A stretch of DNA of 64,000 nucleotides from Novosphingopyxis iocasae (GCF_014334095.1 NZ_CP060495.1:2852501-2916500); one strand, 5' to 3'; shown: positions 1 to 8,861, counted from the stretch's first letter. Notes: a model not told the origin generated them from the letters alone. A program made the numbers and translations.

Positions 1-741
1 CGCACGACACGACAGGTCAGCTTGACCGAAGAGGGTGCTGCCACCTTGGCACGGGCGCGGGATCTCATCGCAACTGCCGAGAAGTTTGCTGACCTCGGTT
101 CGGTGCGAGGAAAACCCGCAGGCGTGATCAACCTCAACGCGCCGGTGCCCTTTATCCTCCACGCTATCGCGCCAAGGATACATGAATTCTGCTCGGCTTA
201 TCCGGGCGTGACGGTCAGACTGTCGATGACCGACACGCTGGTCGATCTCATCTCCGCCCATGCCGATGTCGCCATACGTTTTGGCGAGCTGGAGGATTCA
301 TCGCTTCTTTATCGGCACCTCGGACGGTCGGCGTGGAGACTGGTGAGTGCTCCCTCGCTGATCGAAACCCGCGGCATGCCCAAGGAGATTTCCGATCTCG
401 AGAATTTCGAGCAAGTGGCTTTCATGAATCCTGCTCGCCTCAATGACCTGTGGTTCGAAGGCCGCTCGAAACCGCTCCGCCTTCAACCTGCCATTCATGC
501 CGACAACGGAGAAGCTGTTCGCGCCTTGGTCCTGGCAGGCAACGGGATTGCGCAATTTTCCGACTACATGATTGATGCCGACATCAGATCGGGGAAGGCA
601 GTCTCGCTTTTGCAGGAAAAGCTGCGAACCCCAGCCATTCCGGTAAATGCGCTTTACTCCGAGCCAGCAGGAAGGCTCGGCCGGATGAAGGTGTTTCTGG
701 ACTGGCTAAGTCATGTAACGGTCGAGCTCTTTGCCGGTTAG
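1..741 (+). CDS. LysR-type transcriptional regulator, C-terminal part (5' end outside window)
   Basis: The open frame runs in from base 1 and reads RTTRQVSLTEEGA, the usual join between the winged-HTH and linker helix of LysR regulators. About 60 N-terminal residues (most of the DNA-binding domain) are therefore outside the window. The rest is a periplasmic-binding-protein-like effector domain, with GVINLNAPVPFILHAIAP near its start and a PGVTVRLSMTDTLVDLI strand-helix typical of the CrgA/DsdC-like subgroup. The effector and target genes cannot be told because the divergent neighbour lies outside the window. A TTG at 22 is an internal codon, not a real start. Confidence 0.9.
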   Translation, partial: RTTRQVSLTEEGAATLARARDLIATAEKFADLGSVRGKPAGVINLNAPVPFILHAIAPRIHEFCSAYPGVTVRLSMTDTLVDLISAHADVAIRFGELEDSSLLYRHLGRSAWRLVSAPSLIETRGMPKEISDLENFEQVAFMNPARLNDLWFEGRSKPLRLQPAIHADNGEAVRALVLAGNGIAQFSDYMIDADIRSGKAVSLLQEKLRTPAIPVNALYSEPAGRLGRMKVFLDWLSHVTVELFAG

Positions 742-936
742 GGACGCCCGGCGATCTTTCGAACGGAGAATCTTGCGGCAGCTTTGCGCCCAACATTCCG
801 CTATTTCGCGTCTCCGTCGTCAGCCATAAAACCTGCCGTTCGTTCAAGCGGCGAGAAATCGGATGGCCGTGTCACAATTCTGCTCGAAAGCAAAGACGAG
901 GTAAGCGCAGACGGCGGAAGACCACACCCATGAAGG

Positions 937-1176
937 CTAGGCTGCTGCTAAGCGATAACGTCGCTCTTGCTCGACCTGCTCGACGACGATGATCCGGCCA
1001 CTTGCCCGTAAGGTCGAAAGTGCCGAATGGACCGAGTTCGCTTTCCAGCCGGTCAGATCAACGATTTCCTTGATGCTTGCGCCACCTTCACGTGCGAGCA
1101 TTCCGACCAGCAGTGCCTGCTTCGTTGCGACGCGCGTCAAAGTCAGTGCCCCCCTCGATCGGTAGCGGTTGTCCAC
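937..1176 (-). CDS. Small DUF3489-like winged helix-turn-helix protein
   Basis: The 79-residue product has the DUF3489 pattern from about residue 18: TKQALLVGMLAREGGASIKEIVDLTGWK, then a second helix NSVHSALSTLRA and a short beta wing. The family is presumed to bind DNA; no target is known to me. Its start lies inside the 3' end of the upstream restriction endonuclease gene (89-nt overlap in another frame), and the HTH domain itself begins within the overlap. It is the last gene of a minus-strand chain of recombinase, methyltransferase and endonuclease genes and could be a control protein for that system. Alternatively the two frames were once one protein separated by a frameshift. Confidence 0.65.
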   Translation of the reverse strand: MDNRYRSRGALTLTRVATKQALLVGMLAREGGASIKEIVDLTGWKANSVHSALSTLRASGRIIVVEQVEQERRYRLAAA

Positions 1177-2209
1177 TGAATACGATTAGATTGTCCGGCT
1201 CTGATGCAAACCACGCATAGCTGCCCCATGCTAGGCTGCTCACCGTCTTGCGAAACGTCGCGGAGGCGCGATCAAGATAAGCGGTCACAAACGCAACATG
1301 ATCCGGCGCGAAGCCTGCTCCTTCGGCGATCTGCAAGAGCGCGGTCTTTCGCGCGTCATTCACGGGGCCATCGGTATGGACGACTTCGATGAAAACCATC
1401 AACGGATGGGCAGGGCCAAGATCGACCAGCACGATGTCTGGCAAGCTCTTGTCCGCAGGGATCGTCAGGCCAATCGCCTTGGCAAGCTCGTCATCGCGGG
1501 CGACGACCTTGTTGCCGCTTTCGCTAAGCGCGATCACACCCGGCTTTTCGAGGAACTTGGTCGCGAAGACCTCGATGACCGCTTTGGAAATGTCGGTACT
1601 GGCTCCCGGCGACATGCGGCGGGTTTCCCCGTTGGGGAATGTCACCAGCTCATATTCGCCGCCACGAGTCGCGCCCTTGCGGACGATCGCGATGCGGGCG
1701 AGTGCGCCGACGGACAGATGCTTTTCCCGCCAAGCAGTCGCCTTGGCGTGGAAAGCGGCCTCGTCAAGACCGGGCGCAAGAAGTTCGGCAAAACCGGCTT
1801 GTAGGGCGTAGCGGCCCGCAGGTGAGGTGGTCGGGAGACCTGGGCGCTCGATCACTGCGCCATTCTGGATCAAGGCGTAGCGGATCGTGTCGTCGCGGAT
1901 AGATTCCCGCGTGTTCACCGCATACCAGCGGCCCGCCACGTCCGCCTTGCTCGGCTTAATGGACGCAACCGCCCAGCCATCGCGCGCGCCGTCATCGGTT
2001 TGCGCGGCCTGATCGTCGGTCATGCGCGTGACCTGATCGGGGCGTATCCAGCGATCCGCATTTTCAATCGCGCCGACATAGAGCATCACGAAGATAGTCT
2101 TGGCTGCGATTTCCCAAATGGAATGCTCGCGATTGGCCTGCCCTTCCGGGAAGATCACGGGAAGGCGGCTGTGGATTTCGGTCCATGAAGACAGTGCGGG
2201 CAGTGTCAT
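1088..2209 (-). CDS. BsuBI/PstI-family type II restriction endonuclease
   Basis: The 373-residue product resembles the BsuBI/PstI endonuclease family. The C-terminal half carries LPDIVLVDLGPAHPLMVFIE followed by VVHTDGPVNDARK, where the Asp and Glu belong to the probable PD-(D/E)XK-like metal site. The N-terminal part (SIWEIAAKTIFVMLYVGAIE) matches the family's helical domain. Family members PstI and BsuBI cut at CTGCAG; that this enzyme does so is inference only. The start overlaps the methyltransferase stop by 4 nt (ATGA), so translation is coupled with modification first. The protein is somewhat longer than PstI (about 326 residues), and its extra C-terminus is the part overlapping the DUF3489-like gene. 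Confidence 0.88.
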   Translation of the reverse strand: MTLPALSSWTEIHSRLPVIFPEGQANREHSIWEIAAKTIFVMLYVGAIENADRWIRPDQVTRMTDDQAAQTDDGARDGWAVASIKPSKADVAGRWYAVNTRESIRDDTIRYALIQNGAVIERPGLPTTSPAGRYALQAGFAELLAPGLDEAAFHAKATAWREKHLSVGALARIAIVRKGATRGGEYELVTFPNGETRRMSPGASTDISKAVIEVFATKFLEKPGVIALSESGNKVVARDDELAKAIGLTIPADKSLPDIVLVDLGPAHPLMVFIEVVHTDGPVNDARKTALLQIAEGAGFAPDHVAFVTAYLDRASATFRKTVSSLAWGSYAWFASEPDNLIVFSGQPLPIEGGTDFDARRNEAGTAGRNART

Positions 2210-3996
2210 GATTTTACGTCATAGAGACTGCGCAGCGCCTCTTCGACTGCCGCCCGCGTCGCGCCTTTGGCGATCAGGCGCTCGATCGGCGCCATCGCCG
2301 CTGCCGGGGGCAAGGGAATGGATTCCAGCTCGAACGCCGACACCGCAACGCTTCCGCTGATGCAGCGGAATACCTGATCGACGACATTGCTGTTTAGAAT
2401 GGCGGCGACCACTGCAGGCGAAACATTCGGCTTCCCTACGGCGCGCACCATGTTGAGATGGTTTTCGACCACAACTCCGCCATGAATATCGATAAAAGAT
2501 TGCGGCAGCTCGGCCGCGATCAGGCGGCGCAACTGTTCCTTAGCAGTCGTGCGCTGCACGAGCACACAGCCCCTATCGACAACCAGCCAGTCATCCCCGG
2601 CTTCCGTCTTGAAATAGGGCGCGTGGTTCTTCTTGTCGGCGCGGAAAATGAAACGCCCGTCCGCCGTCACTGCTTCCGCCCATATCAGCGGATGCAACCC
2701 TCGTGCGGCACGGCCACGCATCTGCGGCTTAAACCTGTTCCACACTAGCGGACCCGTCGAAACGCCATAGCCCCAATCGGAGAAGCGGGCCGACATACCT
2801 TCGGTCGCCTTTATGAGAGCGACATGGGCAGGTTCGCGCGGCGCGAGCCAGGGCGCGCCAGCATCGTCAGGCAGACCGACTTTGCCGTTCTTGGTCAAGC
2901 GCGCCTCGCGCTCGTTCTCGACGTTAAGATAGTGAACCTGAAAACGCTCGGGTTTTCCGCCTTTTCGATAGAGCGCCAGCAGGGTTTCCTGCAGTACGTC
3001 TTCAAAGACGCCGCGTCGTGCATGCACGAAATCGATCGCCACGGGCGGGGCTTCGGCGGCAAGAAGCCGGCGCAGAGCGGTATAATACTGTCCGCCGAGC
3101 ACGCTGGTCGGCGTTAGATAGGCGATGACGCCGCCAGGGCGCGCCCAGCGCAGGGCGATGTCGGTGAAAACGCCATAAAGGTTGGCATGACCGTAGAGGC
3201 CGCGCGCATAGCGTGCACGTTGCGCGGCCGTCAGCGTCACGCGGCCATATGGGGGGTTGCCGACTACGAGATCGAACTGCGCGACAGGCGTTTCCTCCAA
3301 TGTGTCGCAGACCTTCACGCAAATGGGCGCAGGGCGGCCGCTTGCTGCACTCAAGTCGGAAAGGAGAATTTCAAGAGCGGCTTGCGATAGCGCGGCCGCA
3401 TGAGGATCAAGTTCCAGCCCCGACAGGCGCGTGCCGAGCTGCGCGAGGATGAAAGCCGCCTCGCTACCTTCGAGCGCGCCACGTATGCGCATCGCCGCTT
3501 CCAGAAGGAAGGCCCCACCGCCACTCGCCGGATCGAGCACGCGCGCGGTGGACCAGTCAACGCCGCCCTCGACAGCTAGATCGAGAAGGCGCTGTGCGAG
3601 TGCAGGGGGCGTATAGAATGCGCCAAGCGCGCTGCGATCCTTGCCCGGCAATAACGTCGTGTAGAGGCTTGTCAGGAAATAGCAGCCTTCCATAAGGGGA
3701 AGGGCTGTAGCTTCGCGGCCGATTGACGCGGCGAGCTGGCGTGCAGTGGCGTCGAGCTTGCCCCGCACCGACACGAAGGGCGGGCTTAGAGTAAGGGCGG
3801 GCGCGACCTCGGCGGCAAAAGCCTGGATCGCGGCGCGCGAGAACAGAGCCGCTTGCGCCGTGCGGCGACCTTCGGCGATCGTTTTCGACCAAGCACGGGC
3901 TATGACCCGCGCGCGGGAAAGTTCTATACGCTTGGCATCGAGTGCAACGACCGTTTCGGGTGATGCGGTTTTCTTGAGCCTTGCCGACAATTTCAT
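2206..3996 (-). CDS. Type II DNA N6-adenine methyltransferase (BsuBI/PstI partner type)
   Basis: The 596-residue product protects DNA by methylating adenine at the partner endonuclease's site. It has motif X (GAFYTPPALAQRLLDLAV), AdoMet motif I (VLDPASGGGAFLLEA) and catalytic motif IV NPPYGRV, the gamma-type order seen in PstI-like and Eco57I-like enzymes. The C-terminal third, with IHGGVVVENHLNMVRA and later NSNVVDQVFRCISG, fits the target-recognition region of this group. It sits between the serine recombinase gene (4-nt overlap at its start) and the endonuclease gene (4-nt overlap at its stop). Specificity is not readable from sequence alone. Confidence 0.9.
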   Translation of the reverse strand: MKLSARLKKTASPETVVALDAKRIELSRARVIARAWSKTIAEGRRTAQAALFSRAAIQAFAAEVAPALTLSPPFVSVRGKLDATARQLAASIGREATALPLMEGCYFLTSLYTTLLPGKDRSALGAFYTPPALAQRLLDLAVEGGVDWSTARVLDPASGGGAFLLEAAMRIRGALEGSEAAFILAQLGTRLSGLELDPHAAALSQAALEILLSDLSAASGRPAPICVKVCDTLEETPVAQFDLVVGNPPYGRVTLTAAQRARYARGLYGHANLYGVFTDIALRWARPGGVIAYLTPTSVLGGQYYTALRRLLAAEAPPVAIDFVHARRGVFEDVLQETLLALYRKGGKPERFQVHYLNVENEREARLTKNGKVGLPDDAGAPWLAPREPAHVALIKATEGMSARFSDWGYGVSTGPLVWNRFKPQMRGRAARGLHPLIWAEAVTADGRFIFRADKKNHAPYFKTEAGDDWLVVDRGCVLVQRTTAKEQLRRLIAAELPQSFIDIHGGVVVENHLNMVRAVGKPNVSPAVVAAILNSNVVDQVFRCISGSVAVSAFELESIPLPPAAAMAPIERLIAKGATRAAVEEALRSLYDVKS

Positions 3997-4556
3997 GCCG
4001 CCTTGCCTTTCTCGGCGTCGAGCGCGCGATACGATGTTGAGCGGCCGACCTGCGTCGTCTGCGCTATATCAGAGGGTCTTTCGCCGGGTTCTAACGAGGC
4101 GCGCGCATGGCGCACCTGCCCGGCCGACATGGCGCGCTTGCGTCCAATACGCACGCCGCGCGATCGCTCAGCAGCCAGGCCAGCCTTGGAGCGTTTAGCG
4201 ATCAGCGCGCGCTCAAAGTCGACAAGCGCGCCTATGAGGTGAAAGACGAGGTGGCCGCCCGCCCTCATCGTGTCGATATTTGCAAAAAGAGACCGGAATC
4301 CGCAACGACGCTTGCTCAGCTCGCGGATTACTTCGATCAGGTGCGGAAGCGATAGGCCGAGGCGATCGAGCTTCCAGACCATCAGGACGTCGCCATCGCC
4401 ACATTGGGCAAGGGCTTCGTCGAGGCCAGAGCGCTTGGTCACGGTGCCGGATATGTGATCTTTAAATACCTTATCGCATCCCGCGGCGCTCAATGCGAGG
4501 CGCTGCTTATCGAGGTTCTGATCCACTGTAGATACCCGTGCATAGCCCCATTTCAT
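3993..4556 (-). CDS. Pin/Hin-like serine recombinase with a substituted active-site arginine
   Basis: The 187-residue product has the resolvase/invertase N-terminal domain (YARVSTVDQN with the nucleophilic serine), the E helix (GALVDFERALIAKRS) and a C-terminal HTH (PSDIAQTTQVGRSTSYRAL). The conserved DRLGR motif reads DRLGL: codon CTA is where arginine equivalent to gamma-delta resolvase Arg71 is expected. The usual GGR before the long helix reads GGH. Catalysis may therefore be impaired while DNA binding is kept. The start at 4556 (MKWGYARVST) matches family N-termini; a longer ATG at 4595 adds 13 unrelated residues. Its stop overlaps the methyltransferase start by 4 nt, which ties it to the restriction-modification operon. 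Confidence 0.85.
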   Translation of the reverse strand: MKWGYARVSTVDQNLDKQRLALSAAGCDKVFKDHISGTVTKRSGLDEALAQCGDGDVLMVWKLDRLGLSLPHLIEVIRELSKRRCGFRSLFANIDTMRAGGHLVFHLIGALVDFERALIAKRSKAGLAAERSRGVRIGRKRAMSAGQVRHARASLEPGERPSDIAQTTQVGRSTSYRALDAEKGKAA

Positions 4557-4624
4557 GCGGTTATTTTGGGACAGAGTCTTGGGACGCGCAAGCATATGTT
4601 TTTGTTATGTTCGCAAAATTGGCC

Positions 4625-4644
4625 CTCACACTGTCCTTTGTGAG
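4625..4644. promoter_or_regulatory. Palindrome upstream of the recombinase-R-M operon
   Basis: CTCACA and TGTGAG form a perfect 6-bp inverted repeat with an 8-nt spacer in the 108-nt gap between the OLD gene and the recombinase gene. No T-run follows on the minus strand, so it does not look like a terminator for the OLD gene. An operator at the promoter of the recombinase-led operon is a plausible reading. There is no direct evidence for what binds it. Confidence 0.35.
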
Positions 4645-4664
4645 AAAAATTTAAAGCCCACTCA

Positions 4665-6521
4665 TTATGCCGCACGTTCGGTAATCGCCTGAAACCATCC
4701 AAGGATTTCGCCACCGGCATCGACCTCGCGGAGCTGTGCGAGTGTCATGCTGGACGCTACGGCATTGTTTAGACGGGTTTTTGCGCGTGACTGTTTTTTG
4801 CTTTGCTTTTCATGATCGAGCTGATCCCAAGGGTTTGCCGCGCCACTGGTGAAATGGACGTGCTCCGCGACCAGGGCGGGCACGTCGCACCAATCGGTAA
4901 AAGCCGGCTCGGCGGGGTATTGGAATTCGGCAGCGATGCCGGCGGGATGCAGATAATTCTCCATTTCCCTGCGTTGCGTCAGGAACGCGATATCACGCGA
5001 ACCGCGGCTGTTCACCGCGTCGACGTGCGCACCGTACTTCGGATTGTCCTGCGTATCGCGGTCGTAAATGTGAACCTCGATCATGCCTGCGTTGGCTAGA
5101 TATTGGCGCTCTACCCAATGCTTAAGATTGCCGCCGCCGGTCGGGATGAAAGCGATCCGATGATCGCTTGTCAGATCAACAAGCGCGGGGTCATGGGCGG
5201 AATAGAGCTTCGATACATGGCCAAGGAAGCTGACATCATGCGGGCCTTCGACATAAACGGCCACCTTCGCTCGCTTGTCGGGATAGACGCCAAGGCTCGC
5301 CGCGACCTTCTCCAAAACGCCATCCGCGCCTTCCTCGACTTGCGGATAGCCATCGTTGTCGCGCGTGACGAAGCGTACCGAGTCTGTGGGGACCATGCCG
5401 GCAATTGCGGGCACATGCGTCGTCATCATGACCTGGGTATCCGGATCATCGGCCAAGGCAATCAGGGCTTTGACAAGCATGATCTGATTATCAGGATGCT
5501 GTGAGCTTTCCGGCTCTTCCACCGCATAGATAACGCGCTGCGTGTTGCTGCCTTCGCGCTTCCGCTCGGCTTCGGCCCGGAAGAAATTGAGTAGGATGAG
5601 GCGGCGTACACCGCTGCCGCGCTTGTTGATAGGAATTTGATCGTCGCCCGTCAGGCTGAGCTTGAAACCATCCCATTTCGGCTCGGCCTTGAACGATGGC
5701 GTCAGTTGGCGCGCGAGATTGGGGTCCATTTCCTGAAGCTTGGCGAGGGTACGCTGCGCCACCTCCATCGCGCTGCGCTGTACGCGTTCCTTAATCGCTT
5801 CCAGATCAGCCTCGACCTCGCGCACGGCGGCGGCGACAGCGATCTTCATGGGGTCGGCGATTTCGGGATCATCGTCCTTGCTCGGCCGGTCAGCCTGAAA
5901 CAACGCGAAGGCAGGCAGGTTCCTTTGAAGCTGATCCCAGACCTTTTTTCCATCTTCGTCCGTCAGCGGCACAAGTGTCTCCGCGCGATCGGCATCGCCG
6001 ACGGTTGCGCGGATAGCGCCGCGCAACGAGGCGTTTGAACGCTGGTCGACGCCGGCAGCGAGGTCGACATTAAATTCGCGCGCACGCGCTTTCAATGCGT
6101 CGTTCTTGAGCTTGAGAAGGTCGGCAAGCGGCTCGGCCGTGGGGTGTTTTGCCCGCGCGAAGACCTCCTCCTTGGGCGTTTTCGTGGTGCACTTGAAGCG
6201 TTTCACGATTTCAAGATGACCGTGGGCATTTAGAAGATGTTCGGCTTCTAACGTCGTTATTGAGCGCGCATCAAGGGTGAGTGCTTCAGGGTAAAGATCA
6301 AACACGCACCCGATTTCAACGATCTTGCTTTCGTTATGAACGCAGGGGTCGGACTGGTCGATCTTCACGAGCGCGTTGTTGAAGAAGACTTCCAGCGCCT
6401 CAAGGATGGTGCTCTTGCCGACATCGTTGCGGCCCATCAAGGCGGTGAAGTCGCCGATGTTGACGGTGACGCGATCCTTATAGGAACGGAAATTTTCGAT
6501 ACTTACTGACAGCAGCCTCAT
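4665..6521 (-). CDS. OLD-family ATP-dependent endonuclease (AAA ATPase plus TOPRIM)
   Basis: The 618-residue product begins with an ABC/SMC-like ATPase (SIENFRSYKDRVTVNIGDF, Walker A GRNDVGKS). It continues through a helical insertion to the signature/Walker B region (NKRGSGVRRLILL, then YAVEEPESSQHPDN) and ends in a TOPRIM nuclease domain (VAVYVEGPHD and IYDRD). This is the architecture of OLD nucleases, phage-defence enzymes related to P2 Old and GajA. No UvrD-like GajB partner is adjacent, so it looks like a stand-alone (class 1) OLD. ATG 6521 is chosen because a GGGGGA ribosome site lies 5 nt upstream; the longer frame to 6596 adds an unrelated leader. It lies upstream of the R-M operon on the same strand. 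Confidence 0.88.
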   Translation of the reverse strand: MRLLSVSIENFRSYKDRVTVNIGDFTALMGRNDVGKSTILEALEVFFNNALVKIDQSDPCVHNESKIVEIGCVFDLYPEALTLDARSITTLEAEHLLNAHGHLEIVKRFKCTTKTPKEEVFARAKHPTAEPLADLLKLKNDALKARAREFNVDLAAGVDQRSNASLRGAIRATVGDADRAETLVPLTDEDGKKVWDQLQRNLPAFALFQADRPSKDDDPEIADPMKIAVAAAVREVEADLEAIKERVQRSAMEVAQRTLAKLQEMDPNLARQLTPSFKAEPKWDGFKLSLTGDDQIPINKRGSGVRRLILLNFFRAEAERKREGSNTQRVIYAVEEPESSQHPDNQIMLVKALIALADDPDTQVMMTTHVPAIAGMVPTDSVRFVTRDNDGYPQVEEGADGVLEKVAASLGVYPDKRAKVAVYVEGPHDVSFLGHVSKLYSAHDPALVDLTSDHRIAFIPTGGGNLKHWVERQYLANAGMIEVHIYDRDTQDNPKYGAHVDAVNSRGSRDIAFLTQRREMENYLHPAGIAAEFQYPAEPAFTDWCDVPALVAEHVHFTSGAANPWDQLDHEKQSKKQSRAKTRLNNAVASSMTLAQLREVDAGGEILGWFQAITERAA

Positions 6522-6777
6522 GGTGTCCCCCCGAGCTAAATTGTTTAGCCGCAGTCTAGGGTATGAGCGGACCGCCTGCCAGCACGTTAGGGGCATGCGT
6601 TAGCCAAACAGTCGCCGGCAGAACCCAAAATTGCTTGCCGTATGCAGTGGAGGGGCGGCGCACGTGACCGAAGCCGCCAGCGGGAAGGGCAGCTCGTCAT
6701 AGTTTTCTCTCCGAACCTGCCAGTCTGCTACCGGCTCAAATTCAGCCGTGACGAAGTGGTCTCGCATACAACTCGAT

Positions 6778-7584
6778 TTACTGCCGGGCTTCCGCTGCAA
6801 AAGCATCGTCGAGATAAGCGGCAAGCCGAATCCCGCCCTGCATCAAGCGCTGCTCGACGAAGGGCAGCTGCCGATATTGATAATCGTAGCTGAGCGAAGG
6901 CGTGCCGCCATCGGCAGGCGCGGCCGGATAGGCCTGCTTCCGCACCTCGATGCTTTCCGCGATCCAGACGAGCGGATCGGCCCTCCACCAGTCGATGACG
7001 TTCTGCGGCGTCATCTCCCGTTTTAGGCGCGCAGTATATTCGGTGTAGCTGAGGTTCTGCCCTTCGATCAGCGCGGTATCCCAGACGCTGTGCAGGTTCG
7101 TCCGGTCACCGAAGAAGGTGACGCGCACATCGTTTCCGCCCCGGTCGGTCCCATCGCCAACATGCATCGGCTGGTGGAGATCGCCGACCAGGTGCACCAC
7201 GAATGCCAGCGCAACGCGCTTGTCGGCTTGTGAGGCTGCAGAATTGCGCAGGACCGCGGTAAAACGCTCCAACGCACTATAGGCGTCGCCCTCGGGCGGT
7301 GCGCCGACATCGGCATAGGTCTCACCATCGGGAATGGTGACATAGTGCCATGGCGTCGCTTCCTTCTGCCAGAAGGGCGCCGGGTTGGAGCGCTCTTCGT
7401 CCGCGAAGGTGGAAAGCGTGGCCAGATCCTCGTCTCCGATAATCTGTTCGATCGCGGCGCGAGATCGGCCGTCGATATTATCCTGCGCGATTTGACCGAT
7501 GATCCGGTGACCGTTCTGACCCCATGCAATGGCGGCAGACGGCGTAGACATTACGAGGGCTGCGAGAATGAGGGGCAATTTCAT
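6778..7584 (-). CDS. Secreted S1/P1-type zinc nuclease
   Basis: The 268-residue product has a signal peptide ending STPSAAIA, so the mature chain starts WGQNGHR. In S1/P1 nucleases this N-terminal Trp and the nearby His are zinc ligands. Further ligands are visible in TPWHYV and in VVHLVGDLHQPMHVG, and GGNDVRVTFFGDRTNLHSVWD is the other family hallmark. It should degrade single-stranded DNA or RNA, or remove 3'-phosphates, in the periplasm or outside the cell. It is a single gene with no obvious operon partner. Confidence 0.9.
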   Translation of the reverse strand: MKLPLILAALVMSTPSAAIAWGQNGHRIIGQIAQDNIDGRSRAAIEQIIGDEDLATLSTFADEERSNPAPFWQKEATPWHYVTIPDGETYADVGAPPEGDAYSALERFTAVLRNSAASQADKRVALAFVVHLVGDLHQPMHVGDGTDRGGNDVRVTFFGDRTNLHSVWDTALIEGQNLSYTEYTARLKREMTPQNVIDWWRADPLVWIAESIEVRKQAYPAAPADGGTPSLSYDYQYRQLPFVEQRLMQGGIRLAAYLDDAFAAEARQ

Positions 7585-7806
7585 TCGCCCTCAATATCGC
7601 CGCCCTCAGCTTCTGTCATGCGGCAGAAGCTTACGCAGTTTCTGCAGGTACAACCGCAATGGTGCTTTCAGTCACCTTGGCGGCTTGGACAAAATTGCCC
7701 ACATCGATTGTCCGCTATCGAGCGACCTACAAATGACGGCGGATGACCGAAACTGGGTTGGAAAGCGGTCGTTGCTAACCTTGCAACGAATGCTACTCTG
7801 AAAGCT

Positions 7807-8043
7807 ATGTTCGAAGTTCTCTTGATCGCGATTGGTACGCTGTTCATCATTTTTCCGCAGTGGAAGGAAAAACGCACAAAGAAGCGGCTTGATGAATTAC
7901 GAGGGGGCGCAAGTGAGGCCTATTTTGAGGAGCATCGCTCGCTTGAAGCTTATTCCCCGGCAGGTAAATGGCAAACTCGACTGCTCGGGAGCGTCTTCCT
8001 CGCCTTTGCCGTCATCAGTCTGGTGCTGAATCATTCCAATTGA
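7807..8043 (+). CDS. Small two-helix membrane protein, unknown function
   Basis: The 78-residue product has a hydrophobic N-terminal helix (VLLIAIGTLFIIF), a charged middle (KEKRTKKRLDELRGG) and a second hydrophobic helix near the C-terminus (LLGSVFLAFAVISLVL). It looks like an inner-membrane protein with a cytosolic loop. I do not recognise a named family. The ribosome site is weak (GAAAG), so the call rests on composition and on the free space around it. Confidence 0.55.
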   Translation: MFEVLLIAIGTLFIIFPQWKEKRTKKRLDELRGGASEAYFEEHRSLEAYSPAGKWQTRLLGSVFLAFAVISLVLNHSN

Positions 8044-8164
8044 ACGACCGCATCGGGGTCGTTTCCCGAGAAGCCGGTTTCGATATGGAAAGCGGCGATA
8101 GCGGACGGGGGGATGGCGAACAGAACTTGTCCACGCGGCCTAGAAGCGAGGGGGAGCAATTCAA

Positions 8165-8524
8165 ATGGGTAAGCCGGTCTTTTTATCGAAGCGGCAAATA
8201 CGCGATCGTGCCGCCGGCCATCTTGCCGATCGGCGTTTGCGCAACGACGCCTTCCCGGACCTTACGTTTGGCGATCACTCGTGGGATATCCTGCTTATTC
8301 TCTTCATCGCCGAACTCGATGAGCGCGCAATGATCATCGCCGATCTCTCACGGGAGAGCTCCGCCCCGGAAACCACCCTTCTTCGGCACATTTCAGCATT
8401 GGAAGCTAAGGGCATGGTCGCCAAGCGACGCGATAAGACCGATGCGCGGTTTAGGTACATCCGTCTCACCGACAAAGGCAGCGCGGCAATGGACCGCTGG
8501 GCGCATGCGGAGTTCGACGACTAG
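8165..8524 (+). CDS. MarR-family winged-helix regulator
   Basis: The 119-residue product reads SWDILLILFIAELDERAMIIADLS, then a recognition helix (TLLRHISALEAKGMV) and the MarR wing (RRDKTDARFRYIRLTDKGSAAMDRW). It starts at ATG 8165 behind a strong GAGGGGGAG site. It is short for MarR and lacks much of the C-terminal dimerisation helix. Sphingomonads carry several such short forms. No adjacent target gene is obvious. Confidence 0.75.
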   Translation: MGKPVFLSKRQIRDRAAGHLADRRLRNDAFPDLTFGDHSWDILLILFIAELDERAMIIADLSRESSAPETTLLRHISALEAKGMVAKRRDKTDARFRYIRLTDKGSAAMDRWAHAEFDD

Positions 8525-8579
8525 TGTGGATGTTCGGCGGATGCTCTCCACCGTCATTCTCGACTACCTTCCTTTCGTA

Positions 8580-8861
8580 TCAGCTGAGAATCTTTTGGCC
8601 GCCATCGGCAAGTTCCAGCTCGGGGAAGCTGTCGACGAAACGCTGCGCCGTAACCGGATCGCGAAAATAGAACGCCGTGGCATCCGATCCGATCGCGGTG
8701 GTGCTGTGGACCGCGCAGTCGTTCTCTCCGACCTCTTCTCGGAGCCAGATAAGTATCTGATCGAACGCCTGTCCAAAGCCTCGCGTCGGCGTCCTGATCT
8801 TCACCCGCACCGGAAAAAGGGCGTCGTCTCGCTTCGCTGTTGGTATCGTGCGTCGGGCCAC
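8580..8861 (-). CDS. Conserved hypothetical protein, 93 residues
   Basis: The start is GTG 8861 with an AAGGAG site 9 nt upstream, which supports a real gene although several shadow frames overlap it. The product begins KRDDALFPVRVKIRTPTRG and ends with FYFRDPVTAQRFVDSFPEL, a small alpha/beta protein with no cysteine-rich or transmembrane parts. I have the impression of a recurrent sphingomonad family but cannot name one. It is transcribed divergently from the SRAP gene at 8958. Confidence 0.6.
   Translation of the reverse strand: MARRTIPTAKRDDALFPVRVKIRTPTRGFGQAFDQILIWLREEVGENDCAVHSTTAIGSDATAFYFRDPVTAQRFVDSFPELELADGGQKILS

Noticed and set aside
4665-6521. OLD protein read as GajA of a Gabija system
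   Set aside because: No UvrD-like helicase (GajB) gene is adjacent; the neighbour is a serine recombinase.
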